Assembly: GCF_001458295.1 (NCBI RefSeq)
Contig: NZ_CYUD01000001.1
Coordinates: 372,001 to 436,000 of the forward strand
Origin: Ruegeria denitrificans
GTDB lineage: Bacteria; Pseudomonadota; Alphaproteobacteria; Rhodobacterales; Rhodobacteraceae
DNA: 64,000 nt
Direction of reading: 5' to 3'
The translations under genes and the position numbers were made by a program. Below the pieces are notes generated by a model. That model searched no databases, was not told the origin of the DNA, and saw only the letters and a list, made by a program, of their open reading frames with translations. Of this stretch, positions 1-8,300 are shown piece by piece; position 1 is the first letter of the stretch, and the number at the start of each line of letters is the position of its first letter.

Positions 1-163
1 CAGAGGTCACAGCAAGCCCGGCAATCGCCCACGCGGCGAGCGCCGTAATCAGCATACCCACGGACATCGTGCCGTAGACTTTGTTCATATGGGCGCGCAG
101 GCCCTCGTCAATCTGGGCAGCGCGCGTACCGGCGGCCGTCCGGATCGTGTCAAATTGTGCCAT
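1..163 (-). CDS. Bax inhibitor-1/YccA family membrane protein (5' part only)
   Basis: Only the first 54 codons lie in the window; the gene runs off the left edge. The protein starts MAQFDTIRTA, continues with a short polar segment, and enters a first hydrophobic helix (SVGMLITALAAWAIAGLA) at about residue 34. This N-terminus is what I know from BI-1/YccA family proteins of Rhodobacteraceae, integral inner-membrane proteins with about seven helices and poorly defined physiology, often linked to quality control through FtsH. A GGGAG ribosome binding site lies just upstream of the ATG at 163. The family call rests on a short segment, so it is probable rather than certain. Confidence 0.7.
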   Translation of the reverse strand, partial: MAQFDTIRTAAGTRAAQIDEGLRAHMNKVYGTMSVGMLITALAAWAIAGLAVTS

Positions 164-345
164 TAAAAGGTCTCCCTTCACATAATTCTTTTCGCGGTCC
201 GAAACCCGGACCCCGTTCCCAGCAAATATCGGCAACTGCGGGCCGTGTTTCAAGAGTTTAGAGCGGGAAACCGGGTAAAACATGCAACAAAATGGCGACC
301 TGCGTCTGCGGGCCGCCATTCAGTAGGAAAACATGAGTATCAGAA

Positions 346-555
346 TCATTTTTGCCAGAATTCCGGGGCATCCCAGATGGGGCGGGCAGCTTCGGCATCG
401 GCCTGTTCGCGGGTGATTCCGATATCTTCCAACGCTCGTGCATCCAATCTAGCAAGAGTGCAACGCTGGCGACGCAGTGAAAACGCATCCAACAACATGG
501 TCAGGCCAAAACGGCGACGAGGCGGGCAAGGATTGTGTACTGCAATTTGGGTCAT
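346..555 (-). CDS. DUF1127 small protein
   Basis: A 69-residue protein whose C-terminal half carries the DUF1127 pattern: RRQRCTLARLDARALEDIGI followed by TREQADAEAARPIWD. The run of Arg residues (13-15) and the arginine-rich start are typical. In other alphaproteobacteria DUF1127 proteins are small, very abundant and implicated in RNA turnover and phosphate or carbon homeostasis, but no role is fixed for this one. An AAGGAC site precedes the ATG at 555. It is transcribed away from the LysR gene at 683, with a LysR-type palindrome in the shared spacer, so that regulator is the likely controller. Confidence 0.8.
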   Translation of the reverse strand: MTQIAVHNPCPPRRRFGLTMLLDAFSLRRQRCTLARLDARALEDIGITREQADAEAARPIWDAPEFWQK

Positions 556-599
556 AATATATGTCCTTTCATTGATCCTCGATGAGTATTCGGTCTCTC

Positions 600-614
600 A
601 TCAAGTTCCTTGAT
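600..614. promoter_or_regulatory. LysR-type box between DUF1127 gene and LysR gene
   Basis: ATCAAG-TTC-CTTGAT is a perfect 15-base inverted repeat and fits the T-N11-A core expected of LysR-type regulators (T at 601, A at 613). It lies 45 bases upstream of the DUF1127 start and about 70 bases upstream of the LysR start, the usual place for a divergent autoregulatory operator. Confidence 0.5.
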
Positions 615-682
615 TTATATGGCGCAATATGACACATTTTAAAAATGAATGTTTTTGAAGTGATGCATAAGGATTCGTGAAC

Positions 683-1564
683 ATGCGGAATTTGGACATT
701 ACGACATTGCGGTCGTTTGTGGCGGTGGCGGATCAGGGCGGAGTGACACGCGCCGCCGGCTTCCTGCACCTGACACAATCCGCCGTTTCGATGCAGCTGA
801 AGCGCTTGGAAGAGCTTCTGGGGCTGGAATTACTGGATCGCAGTGGCCGAACCATCGCTCTGACCGCGTCTGGCGAGCAACTGCTGGCCTATGCCCGCCG
901 GATGATCGCGCTGAACGATGAGGTGATCTCGAAACTCACCGATCAGGCATTTGAGGGCGAAGTCGTTCTGGGCGTGCCGCACGACATCGTTTACCCGGCG
1001 ATTCCGCGGGTTCTGCAGCGGTTCAACGTAGATTTCCCGCGGGTTCGGGTGCAGTTGATCTCCTCATACACGATGCAGTTGAAGGAAATGTTCAAGCGCG
1101 GCGAATGCGATCTGATCCTAACGACCGAAGCAAATGCGGGCGATGGGGGCGAAACCGTCGCCGAATTGCCCTTGCGTTGGATCGGTGCACCGGGCGGGTC
1201 GGCGTGGCGCAAACGTCCGATCCCCATTGCGCTTGGCCGTCGCTGCATGTTCCGGCCGCAGGTCATCGCGGCATTGGACGAGGCTGGCATCCCGTGGGAG
1301 CTGTCGGTTGAAACTGAAAACGACCGTACCATCGAGGCGACCGTCGCCGCCGACCTTGCCGTCCACGCCATGCTTGACGGAACCGAGGCCGCGCATCTGG
1401 TTCAGATCGACGATGGCGGCGTTCTGCCCGACCTGCCCGCGCACATGATCAACCTCTACGGTGGCGAAACCGGGCGTGGCCCGCTGGTCGAGGCACTGGC
1501 GGCGCTGGTCCGGCAGAATTTCCGCATGCTAGGCAGTGCGCCCCTGAAGGCCGTGGTCGGTTAA
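683..1564 (+). CDS. LysR family transcriptional regulator
   Basis: The N-terminus (MRNLDITTLRSFVAVADQGG) begins the winged helix-turn-helix, with the recognition region LTQSAVSMQLKRLEE at about residues 30-44. The remainder to residue 293 is the effector-binding domain of the usual LysR length. Its natural ligand cannot be read from the sequence. I place the start at the ATG at 683, which has AAGGA nine bases upstream, rather than at the in-frame GTG at 677, which is too close to that site. The divergent DUF1127 gene and the palindrome at 600-614 suggest that it regulates this pair. The 3' end overlaps the stop of the convergent quinone oxidoreductase by four bases. Confidence 0.88.
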   Translation: MRNLDITTLRSFVAVADQGGVTRAAGFLHLTQSAVSMQLKRLEELLGLELLDRSGRTIALTASGEQLLAYARRMIALNDEVISKLTDQAFEGEVVLGVPHDIVYPAIPRVLQRFNVDFPRVRVQLISSYTMQLKEMFKRGECDLILTTEANAGDGGETVAELPLRWIGAPGGSAWRKRPIPIALGRRCMFRPQVIAALDEAGIPWELSVETENDRTIEATVAADLAVHAMLDGTEAAHLVQIDDGGVLPDLPAHMINLYGGETGRGPLVEALAALVRQNFRMLGSAPLKAVVG

Positions 1565-2517
1565 GGGGTAATAACGACCTTGCCGGTTGCCGAGCGGTCT
1601 CGCAGCAATTGCAGACCTTTCTCGGCATCGGTCAGGGGCAGTACATGGCTGATATGCGGCTTGATCCGCCCCTCGGCACACCAGCGAAACAGCGTGTCAA
1701 AGCTGTCCCGCACGATTTGCGGTCGAAAAGTCAGGTATCCACCGATGTAAAAGCCGATCACCGTCAGATTCTTGACCAGCAGGTGATTGGCGGGAATTTG
1801 CGGTACGTCCCCGCCTGCAAAGCCGATGGGCAGCAGGCGGCCTTCGGGATTGGTGGCGCGGAAGGCCGCTTTGAACACGTCGCCGCCGATGGCGTCATAC
1901 ACAACGTCCGCTCCGCCCAGTTCCTTGACGCGTGTGCGCAAATCCTCGGACGCATCGATTAGGTGATCCGCCCCTGCTGCCTGAGCGACGGTCAGTTTGT
2001 CCGCTCCGCGCGCATGGGCAATCACGGTTGCGCCCATCAGTTTGCCGATCTCGACCGCTGTCAGGCCGACACCACCAGCCGCACCAGTGACCAGCAGGGC
2101 TTCCCCGGGTTGCAAGCGGGCGCGGTGATCCAGCGCGAGGTGGCTGGTGCCATAAGCGATTTGAATCGCGGCGGCATCTTCGAAGCTGACAGAATCAGGC
2201 AGGGGAATTGCTCGGTCTGCGTCAAACACCCCGAATTCCGCCAACCCACCCTGACCTGAATAGACCGCAATCCGGTCGCCTGGGTTCAGGTGTGAAACTC
2301 CGGGACCGATGGCATCGACCACACCGGCAATCTCCATTCCTTGTGTGAACGGCGCGGACGGCGTGTCCTGATACGTTCCTTTCTGCATCAACAGATCGGC
2401 AAAGTTCAAACCACAGGCTTTGATTGCGACACGGATCTGACCTTCTTGCGGATCAGGCTTATCAATATCACAAATCTGGGCGGCCTCGCCCTGGGATAAA
2501 ATTCGATAGGCCAGCAT
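1561..2517 (-). CDS. zinc-independent NADPH:quinone oxidoreductase (MDR family)
   Basis: A 318-residue medium-chain dehydrogenase/reductase. It has the GroES-like N-terminal domain (about 1-120) and the Rossmann domain with the NADPH motif GAAGGVG at residues 145-151. The catalytic and structural zinc Cys/His ligands of alcohol dehydrogenases are absent, as expected for the QOR branch. Such enzymes reduce quinones or enoyl substrates using NADPH; the true substrate is unknown. An AGGAGGG site lies just upstream of the ATG. A perfect palindrome at 2560-2574 in its promoter region suggests dedicated control. Confidence 0.85.
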   Translation of the reverse strand: MLAYRILSQGEAAQICDIDKPDPQEGQIRVAIKACGLNFADLLMQKGTYQDTPSAPFTQGMEIAGVVDAIGPGVSHLNPGDRIAVYSGQGGLAEFGVFDADRAIPLPDSVSFEDAAAIQIAYGTSHLALDHRARLQPGEALLVTGAAGGVGLTAVEIGKLMGATVIAHARGADKLTVAQAAGADHLIDASEDLRTRVKELGGADVVYDAIGGDVFKAAFRATNPEGRLLPIGFAGGDVPQIPANHLLVKNLTVIGFYIGGYLTFRPQIVRDSFDTLFRWCAEGRIKPHISHVLPLTDAEKGLQLLRDRSATGKVVITP

Positions 2518-2822
2518 AGTCGCCCTCCTGTAGTTTGGCGCATAGGTCCGTGCGGGGCGGAGATTGTCAATCTCTTACAAAAACGCCCAAAACTGGGCTA
2601 AAAGCTTACGTAACGGCAGGTACAACCATAGTCCTTTACCCCGCGAAACGGATTCAACCTTCTTGAAAAAAAGACCAAAAAGCGCAATATTGTCCCAGTT
2701 GCTGATTTGGGGGCATGTTCCTGATTAGGGAGTGATTAAGGGCGGCTCACTAGTGTTGCGGTAGTACATATATGTCGCACACCCCAATCGGTTGTGTGTG
2801 TGTAGTTTAGAGGAGTATACCA
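2518..2822. other. intergenic region between divergent QOR and XRE genes
   Basis: About 305 bases with no convincing gene. It holds a perfect inverted repeat at 2560-2574 and a small hairpin GCCCA-AAAC-TGGGC at 2585-2598 with T residues following it on the minus strand, a weak terminator-like element. A palindrome ACATATATGT at 2766-2775 sits about 50 bases before the XRE start and could be an autoregulatory site. I could not place a strong sigma-70 promoter for the XRE gene. Confidence 0.4.
2560..2574. promoter_or_regulatory. perfect palindrome upstream of quinone oxidoreductase
   Basis: GAGATTG-T-CAATCTC is a 15-base perfect inverted repeat about 43 bases upstream of the QOR start. It overlaps a minus-strand TTGACA (2565-2570) that could be a -35 element, although no good -10 follows at 17 bases. 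A repressor operator overlapping the promoter is the simplest reading. Confidence 0.4.
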
Positions 2823-3194
2823 ATGACCCATCACGTCGATGTCCATGTGGGCAAACGCGTCAGGCATCGCCGCTGGCTGATTGGCATGACCCAACAGCAG
2901 TTGGCGCAGCAAGTTGGTATTAAGTTTCAACAGATTCAGAAGTATGAAACAGGTGCCAACCGGATCAGCGCGTCGCGTCTGTGGGACATTGCCGAGGCAT
3001 TGGACGTTCCTGTCAGTTTTTTCTTCGAAGGCCTGGAAGAGGCTGAAAAGGAAGCAACCGGCAAGAAATCGGTTCCGGCCGATCTGATGGGGGACAAGGA
3101 AGCTCTGGATCTGGTGCGCTCGTACTATGCGATTCCGGAAAACCAACGCCGCCGTCTGTTCGAACTAGCCCGCGTGCTGAGCGACGTCGCCTGA
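2823..3194 (+). CDS. XRE family helix-turn-helix regulator
   Basis: A 123-residue DNA-binding protein. Residues about 8-65 form a Cro/CI-type HTH (VGKRVRHRRWLIGMTQQQLA then VGIKFQQIQKYETG), followed by the conserved ALDVPVSFFFEG segment and a C-terminal helical tail with ENQRRRLFELARVL. This arrangement is widespread in alphaproteobacteria as a single small regulator, often in several paralogs and sometimes under cell-cycle control. An AGGAGT ribosome site precedes the ATG by about eight bases. The next gene, a HisN-type phosphatase, starts 46 bases downstream and may be co-transcribed. No target is evident apart from the small palindrome in its own leader. Confidence 0.88.
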   Translation: MTHHVDVHVGKRVRHRRWLIGMTQQQLAQQVGIKFQQIQKYETGANRISASRLWDIAEALDVPVSFFFEGLEEAEKEATGKKSVPADLMGDKEALDLVRSYYAIPENQRRRLFELARVLSDVA

Positions 3195-3240
3195 GAGAAC
3201 CAGGGTTGACTCTGTTGCGTTCGAACCGCACGGGTAACGC

Positions 3241-4032
3241 ATGCAAGAGACACCTATAAGTGATCTGGAAGTAGCTGAAGAAATGGCCGACGCGGCGCGT
3301 GCGGCCATTCTTCCGTTTTTCAGACAATCAAACCTTGAGACATCGAACAAGCTGGCAGACGGCTTCGATCCGGTTACGGTGGCAGACCGGAACGCGGAAA
3401 AAGCCATGCGCGCAGTTTTGGCCAGACACCGCCCCGATGACGGTATTTTCGGTGAGGAGTTCGGTCAGGTGCAGGGCAGTTCCGGCCGGACCTGGGTTCT
3501 GGATCCGATTGATGGCACTCGTGGTTTCATCAGCGGCACGCCGACATGGGGCGTTCTGATTGCCCTTAGCAATCAAGGCGGCCCGTTCTTGGGGGTCATC
3601 GACCAACCTTATATTGGTGAGCGTTTCGTTGGATCGGCAGACGTTGCTCTAGCGACCGGCCCGACCGGGACTATGCAGCTGAAAACCCGCACGACCTCCA
3701 GTCTGGGTAAGGCGGTTCTGTTTACAACCTTCCCAGAGGTCGGGACTCCCGAAGAACGCGCTGGGTTCGAAGGCGTGGCACAACACGTGCAACTGACACG
3801 CTATGGTATGGATTGCTATGCCTATGCTCTGCTGGCGGCGGGGCAGGTCGATCTGGTGATCGAGGCGGGCCTGAACGCCTATGATGTCCAGGCACCTATT
3901 GCTGTGATCGAGGCCGCAGGCGGAATCGTGACAGATTGGCAGGGTGGTCCCGCGCATGAGGGTGGCCGGGTGCTGGCTGCAGCAAACGCGGACTTGCATG
4001 CCGCGGCACTGGCGCTTCTGCGCAACTATTGA
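3241..4032 (+). CDS. hisN: histidinol-phosphatase, inositol monophosphatase family
   Basis: A 263-residue metal-dependent phosphatase of the IMPase superfamily. The two metal-site motifs are visible: GEEF at 71-74 and DPIDGTRGF from 88, with the third ligand in the later AYDVQAP segment. This form matches the HisN-type histidinol-phosphatase used by actinobacteria and many alphaproteobacteria for the penultimate step of histidine synthesis. Inositol- or other sugar-phosphate phosphatase activity cannot be excluded from sequence. It stands apart from the his genes at the right end of the window. Confidence 0.82.
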   Translation: MQETPISDLEVAEEMADAARAAILPFFRQSNLETSNKLADGFDPVTVADRNAEKAMRAVLARHRPDDGIFGEEFGQVQGSSGRTWVLDPIDGTRGFISGTPTWGVLIALSNQGGPFLGVIDQPYIGERFVGSADVALATGPTGTMQLKTRTTSSLGKAVLFTTFPEVGTPEERAGFEGVAQHVQLTRYGMDCYAYALLAAGQVDLVIEAGLNAYDVQAPIAVIEAAGGIVTDWQGGPAHEGGRVLAAANADLHAAALALLRNY

Positions 4033-4145
4033 AAAATGTTGCGGGGTTAAAGCTGGTCGGGTAATCTCTGCCCGGCTGGTTCTTGTGCCCGTTTTCCGCC
4101 AGCCCTTGCCTTCTTGCACGAAACGGGCGGATGCAAGGGGGCGAC

Positions 4146-5480
4146 ATGACCGAAATCCTAATCAAAAACGCAGACTCCATCCTGACGATGGATGATACAC
4201 GCAGCGAGCTTTCTGGCGCGGATATCCTGATCCGTGGTGGACAGATCGACCAGATCGGTCATGGGCTGCAAACAACTGGAGAGATGCATGACGCGGCAGG
4301 ATGCGTCGTCACGCCAGGTCTGGTCAATACTCATCACCATCTCTATCAAAGCCTGACCCGCGCAGTGCCTGGCGGACAGGATGCGCTGTTGTTTGGTTGG
4401 CTCAAGACGCTTTATCCTATCTGGTCCCGCTTTGGGCCCGAAGAAATGTTCATCTCGGCCCAGATCGGGCTGGCCGAGCTGGCACTATCCGGTTGTACGC
4501 TCAGTTCCGACCACCTTTACCTGTTTCCCAACGGCGCACGGTTGGACGACACCATTGCCGCCGCCGCCGAGATCGGCCTGCGATTCCATCCGACGCGCGG
4601 TGCGATGAGTATCGGAGAAAGCGACGGAGGACTTCCGCCCGATGCCCTGGTCGAAAAAGAGCAGGCGATTCTGGACGATATGATCCGTGTAGTCGATGCG
4701 TTTCATGACCCGTCCGAGGGCGCAATGTGCCGGGTCGGACTTGCGCCGTGTTCGCCATTTTCCGTCAGCCGCGATCTGATGCGCAATGCGGCGATTCTGG
4801 CGCGGGATAAGGGTGTTATGTTGCACACTCACCTGGCGGAAAACGATGAGGATATCGCCTATTCGCAGGCCCAGTTCGGCTGCCGTCCGGGCCAATATGC
4901 TGAGGATTTGGGCTGGACCGGCCCGGATGTCTGGCACGCCCATTGCGTTAAGCTGGACGGCGCCGAGATCGACCTTTTCGCCAGAACCAAAACCGGCGTC
5001 GCGCATTGCCCCTGTTCCAATTGCCGGTTGGGATCTGGCATCGCGCCGGTACGCGCGATGCGAGATCACGGCGTGCCGGTCGGGCTGGGCGCGGATGGCT
5101 CGGCCAGCAACGACAATGGCAGCCTGGTGCTTGAGGCGCGTCAGGCCATGTTGCTGCAACGGGTGGCCAATGGTGCCGATGCCATGTCGTCACGCGAAGC
5201 GTTGGAAATTGCGACCCGTGGCGGGGCGGATGTGCTGAACCGACCCGATTGCGGACGTCTGGAACCCGGAAAACGTGCGGATATTGCTATTTGGGACACT
5301 GGCTGTATCGAAAGCGCGGGCAGTTGGGATACGGCGGCGTTGCTGCTGGCTGGTCCTCTGAAGGTCAAACACCTGTTCGTCGAGGGCCGTCAGATCGTGC
5401 GCGACGGGCATGTCGCTACTTTGGACATGCCCCGTGTGATCGAACGGCAGAACCAGCTGGCCCGTGCGCTACAGGACTAG
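4146..5480 (+). CDS. 8-oxoguanine deaminase (amidohydrolase family)
   Basis: A 444-residue TRZ/ATZ-type metallohydrolase. The zinc-binding THHHLYQ sits at 62-68 after the PGLVN lead-in. Further ligand motifs HTHLAEN, HAHCVKL and the active-site LGADGSASND are all present, and CPCSNCRLGSG is characteristic of the 8-oxoguanine deaminase branch. It would convert 8-oxoguanine to urate, detoxifying an oxidised base. I chose the ATG at 4146, preceded by a purine-rich AAGGGGG, over the upstream start at 4083. Its stop overlaps by four bases the stop of the convergent guanine deaminase, giving two related purine deaminases end to end. Confidence 0.87.
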   Translation: MTEILIKNADSILTMDDTRSELSGADILIRGGQIDQIGHGLQTTGEMHDAAGCVVTPGLVNTHHHLYQSLTRAVPGGQDALLFGWLKTLYPIWSRFGPEEMFISAQIGLAELALSGCTLSSDHLYLFPNGARLDDTIAAAAEIGLRFHPTRGAMSIGESDGGLPPDALVEKEQAILDDMIRVVDAFHDPSEGAMCRVGLAPCSPFSVSRDLMRNAAILARDKGVMLHTHLAENDEDIAYSQAQFGCRPGQYAEDLGWTGPDVWHAHCVKLDGAEIDLFARTKTGVAHCPCSNCRLGSGIAPVRAMRDHGVPVGLGADGSASNDNGSLVLEARQAMLLQRVANGADAMSSREALEIATRGGADVLNRPDCGRLEPGKRADIAIWDTGCIESAGSWDTAALLLAGPLKVKHLFVEGRQIVRDGHVATLDMPRVIERQNQLARALQD

Positions 5481-6772
5481 TTGGAAACGCGCCGACCGGC
5501 GATCCAGACCTCTGTGATCGCCCGGTCATCGCCCATCATGATGGTCGGGAAGATGGCCTCCCACAGGTCCTCGGCGCAGGCCTCGCGCTGGGTGATGGCG
5601 GGGGTCGAGGCTAGGTCGAGCACGATCAGATCGGCCTCCATCCCCGGTGCAACGTTGCCGATGCAATCGTCCAGCCGCAGCGTGCGCGCCGATCCGACCG
5701 TGCTTAGCCACAAAAGTTGAGCCGCGTGCAGAGGCGTCCCGCGCAGCTGTCCGATTTCATACGCCGCGGCCATCGTACGCAGCATTGAAAAGCTGGACCC
5801 GCCACCGGTATCCGTTGCCAGCCCGACGCGATGACCATCACGCATCAGCCCGTTCATGTCGAACAGGCCAGAGCCAATGAAAGTATTCGAGGTTGGGCAA
5901 TGGATTAGCGCCGCATCGACCTCGCGAAGACGGTCGCGTTCGCGCGCTTCAAGATGGATGACATGGCCGTACAGGCCGTGAGACCCCAGCAACCCAAATT
6001 TTTCATAGGTATCCAGATAGTCGCGCGCCTCAGGGAATAGCTCGCGAACCCAGGCGATCTCATCGGTTTGCTCGCTCAGATGCGTTTGCATCAGGCAGTG
6101 CGGATGCTCGGCCCAGAGTGCGCCCATCGCATCAAGCTGTTCGGGCGTGGATGTGGGTGAAAAGCGCGGAGTTATGGCATAGGACAGGCGGTCGACGCCG
6201 TGCCATTTCTCTAGCAACGCTTGGGACTGATCATATGCTGTTTGCGCCGTATCCCGTAGCCCCTCTGGCGCATTGCGGTCCATGCAGGTTTTGCCCGCCA
6301 CGACTCGTTGGTTGCGCTGCTGTGCAGCGTTAAAGATTGCTTCAACACTTTCGGGGTGGACGGTGCAGAAACTGCACATGGTCGTGGTTCCGTGCTCGCT
6401 TGTCAGGTCAAGGTACCGGTTGGCAATTTCAGAGGCATAAGTCGGATCACCGAACTTCATTTCTTCGGGGAAGGTGTAGGTGTTCAGCCAGTCGATCAGG
6501 CGTTTGCCCCAGCTGGCGATCATCGCGGTTTGGGGGTAGTGCACATGCGCGTCCACGAATCCCGCCATGATCACGTTCTGGCCGTGATCCACCACCTTGG
6601 CATCTGGGTGGGTGTTGCGCAGGCCGTCGGCGTCTGCAACTGCAGAAATGCGACCGTCTTCGATCAGAACTGCCTCGCTGATTTTGACGGCTTCGGTCGG
6701 TTCGCCTTCAAAGGGGGAACTCGTGAAGCTCAGGACACGCCCTTTCAGTAGCGTTTTTTGCGCCATTTTCAT
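5477..6772 (-). CDS. guaD: guanine deaminase
   Basis: A 431-residue amidohydrolase that hydrolyses guanine to xanthine and ammonia. The metal motif AHVHYPQ is at about 75-81, then the guanine-deaminase-specific WLNTYTFPEE, QTHLSEQ, LIHCPTSNTFIGSGLFD and GLATDTGGGSSFSMLRTM. Two in-frame ATGs (6772 and 6766) compete. The GGAG at 6777-6780 sits four bases from the first and ten from the second, so the second, giving MAQKTLL, is equally plausible. A stable hairpin (6781-6810) abuts this ribosome site in the mRNA leader. Confidence 0.9.
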   Translation of the reverse strand: MKMAQKTLLKGRVLSFTSSPFEGEPTEAVKISEAVLIEDGRISAVADADGLRNTHPDAKVVDHGQNVIMAGFVDAHVHYPQTAMIASWGKRLIDWLNTYTFPEEMKFGDPTYASEIANRYLDLTSEHGTTTMCSFCTVHPESVEAIFNAAQQRNQRVVAGKTCMDRNAPEGLRDTAQTAYDQSQALLEKWHGVDRLSYAITPRFSPTSTPEQLDAMGALWAEHPHCLMQTHLSEQTDEIAWVRELFPEARDYLDTYEKFGLLGSHGLYGHVIHLEARERDRLREVDAALIHCPTSNTFIGSGLFDMNGLMRDGHRVGLATDTGGGSSFSMLRTMAAAYEIGQLRGTPLHAAQLLWLSTVGSARTLRLDDCIGNVAPGMEADLIVLDLASTPAITQREACAEDLWEAIFPTIMMGDDRAITEVWIAGRRVSN

Positions 6773-6780
6773 CCATCTCC

Positions 6781-6810
6781 GCCTATGTCGGACTGTGAAA
6801 CAGCATAGGC
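6781..6810 (-). promoter_or_regulatory. leader hairpin abutting the guaD ribosome site
   Basis: On the minus strand GCCTATG and CATAGGC form a 7-base-pair outer stem enclosing a CTGT/ACAG inner stem with a three-base loop and a five-base bulge. The structure ends on the base next to the Shine-Dalgarno GGAG, so its folding could affect translation of guanine deaminase. It does not match the purine riboswitch fold, which needs a three-way junction. Confidence 0.4.
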
Positions 6811-6905
6811 GGGCGAAACTTGTCGGTAAATCGGCGCATTGTCATTGTTTTCCGGTAGCTGCTTCTTCTAATTAGGGGCAATGCGCGAAAAAAACGGGGG
6901 CAGAC

Positions 6906-8300
6906 ATGACCACAGGCTTTGATGAACCCGTAACTGAGTCCACTAGTGACGAAGATGTCTATGCGCTGGACCGCAAGACTGTGGCTGACATCTTGTATGC
7001 GGTCGAAGTAGAGGATCGCGACAAGCTGATCGAGCTGATGGATCCGCTGCACGCCGCCGACATCGCCGACCTTCTGGAACAGATCAGCCCGAATGAGCGT
7101 ATCCATCTGATCCGCCTATACGACAAGGAATTCGACGGCGACATCCTGTCGGAGCTGGACGAAGCCGTCCGCGAAGAGATCATCGATGTGCTGCGCCCAG
7201 ACGTTCTGGCCGAAGCTGTGCGTGACATGGAAAGCGACGATGTCGTCGACCTGCTGGAAGACCTCGAAGAGCCGCAGCAAGAGGCCATCCTTGACGCGCT
7301 GGAAGATTCCGAGCGGATCGCGGCCGAACAGGCGCTGTCCTACCCCGAAAGCTCGGCCGGCCGCCTTATGCAGCGCGAGGTTGTCATGGCGCCCGAGCAT
7401 TGGACCGTAGGACAGGCCATTGATTTTATGCGGGCTAACGACGATCTGCCCGAACAGTTCTATCACGTCGTTTTGGTCGATCCCCGGCTGAAACCAGTGG
7501 CTCAGGTCATGCTGGGCAAGCTGATGGCCGCCCGGCGCGAAGTACCGTTACATGACATCGCCGAAGAAGAGTTCCACACCATCCCCGTAGATCAGGACGA
7601 AGAGGACGTGGCCTATGCGTTCAACCAGTACCACCTGATTTCTTCGCCCGTGGTCGACGGCGACGGGCGGCTGGTCGGTGTGATCACTATCGACGATGCG
7701 ATGGTTGTTTTGGATGAGGAATACGAAGAGGACATGCTGCACCTTGCCGGGGTCAGCAACGAAAGTTCGCTGTCCGACAGCGTTGCTGCGACCAGCAAGC
7801 GGCGCCTGCCTTGGCTGGCGGTGAACCTGTGCACGGCGATTTGCGCCTCGCTGGTAATCTCGCAATTCGAGGCGGCGATTGATCAGCTGGTGGCGCTGGC
7901 GATTCTGATGCCGATCGTGGCGTCGATGGGCGGGAATGCGGGAACTCAGTCGCTGACCGTTGCGGTGCGGGCCTTGGCGACGCGCGACCTTACGGGTTCA
8001 AACGTTTTGCGCGTGATCCGACGGGAATTGATGGTGGGGATGCTGAACGGCCTGTGTTTCGCCATTGTTTTGGGAACGGTGGGGATGATGTGGTTCGATT
8101 CCGCGATGCTGGGTGTCGTGATCGGTGCCGCCTTGGTCGTGAACATGATCATCGCCGGTTTCATTGGTACGGTAGTACCTGTGGTGCTGGACCGTCTGGG
8201 CGCTGACCCGGCGCTTGCCTCCGGCACCTTCGTGACGACTACAACGGACGTCATGGGGTTCTTTCTGTTCCTTGGACTTGCCAGCGTGGTGCTATTGTGA
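6906..8300 (+). CDS. mgtE: magnesium transporter MgtE
   Basis: 464 residues with the full MgtE layout. There is an acidic N-terminal superhelical domain (to about 150; LMDPLHAADIADLLEQ, SSAGRLMQREVV) and a CBS pair (about 150-275). Five membrane helices from about 295 to the end include the pore-lining MGGNAGTQSLTVAVRAL. MgtE forms a homodimeric Mg2+ channel in the inner membrane, gated by Mg2+ binding to the cytosolic domains. A GGGGGC site precedes the ATG. The folate gene downstream overlaps it by four bases, so the two are translationally coupled. Confidence 0.93.
   Translation: MTTGFDEPVTESTSDEDVYALDRKTVADILYAVEVEDRDKLIELMDPLHAADIADLLEQISPNERIHLIRLYDKEFDGDILSELDEAVREEIIDVLRPDVLAEAVRDMESDDVVDLLEDLEEPQQEAILDALEDSERIAAEQALSYPESSAGRLMQREVVMAPEHWTVGQAIDFMRANDDLPEQFYHVVLVDPRLKPVAQVMLGKLMAARREVPLHDIAEEEFHTIPVDQDEEDVAYAFNQYHLISSPVVDGDGRLVGVITIDDAMVVLDEEYEEDMLHLAGVSNESSLSDSVAATSKRRLPWLAVNLCTAICASLVISQFEAAIDQLVALAILMPIVASMGGNAGTQSLTVAVRALATRDLTGSNVLRVIRRELMVGMLNGLCFAIVLGTVGMMWFDSAMLGVVIGAALVVNMIIAGFIGTVVPVVLDRLGADPALASGTFVTTTTDVMGFFLFLGLASVVLL

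Noticed and set aside
56-345. Further gene between the BI-1 start and the DUF1127 gene (a frame at 245-613)
   Set aside because: The plus-strand frame is antisense to the DUF1127 gene, has no ribosome site and no protein-like composition; the spacer 164-345 seems to be only leader sequence.
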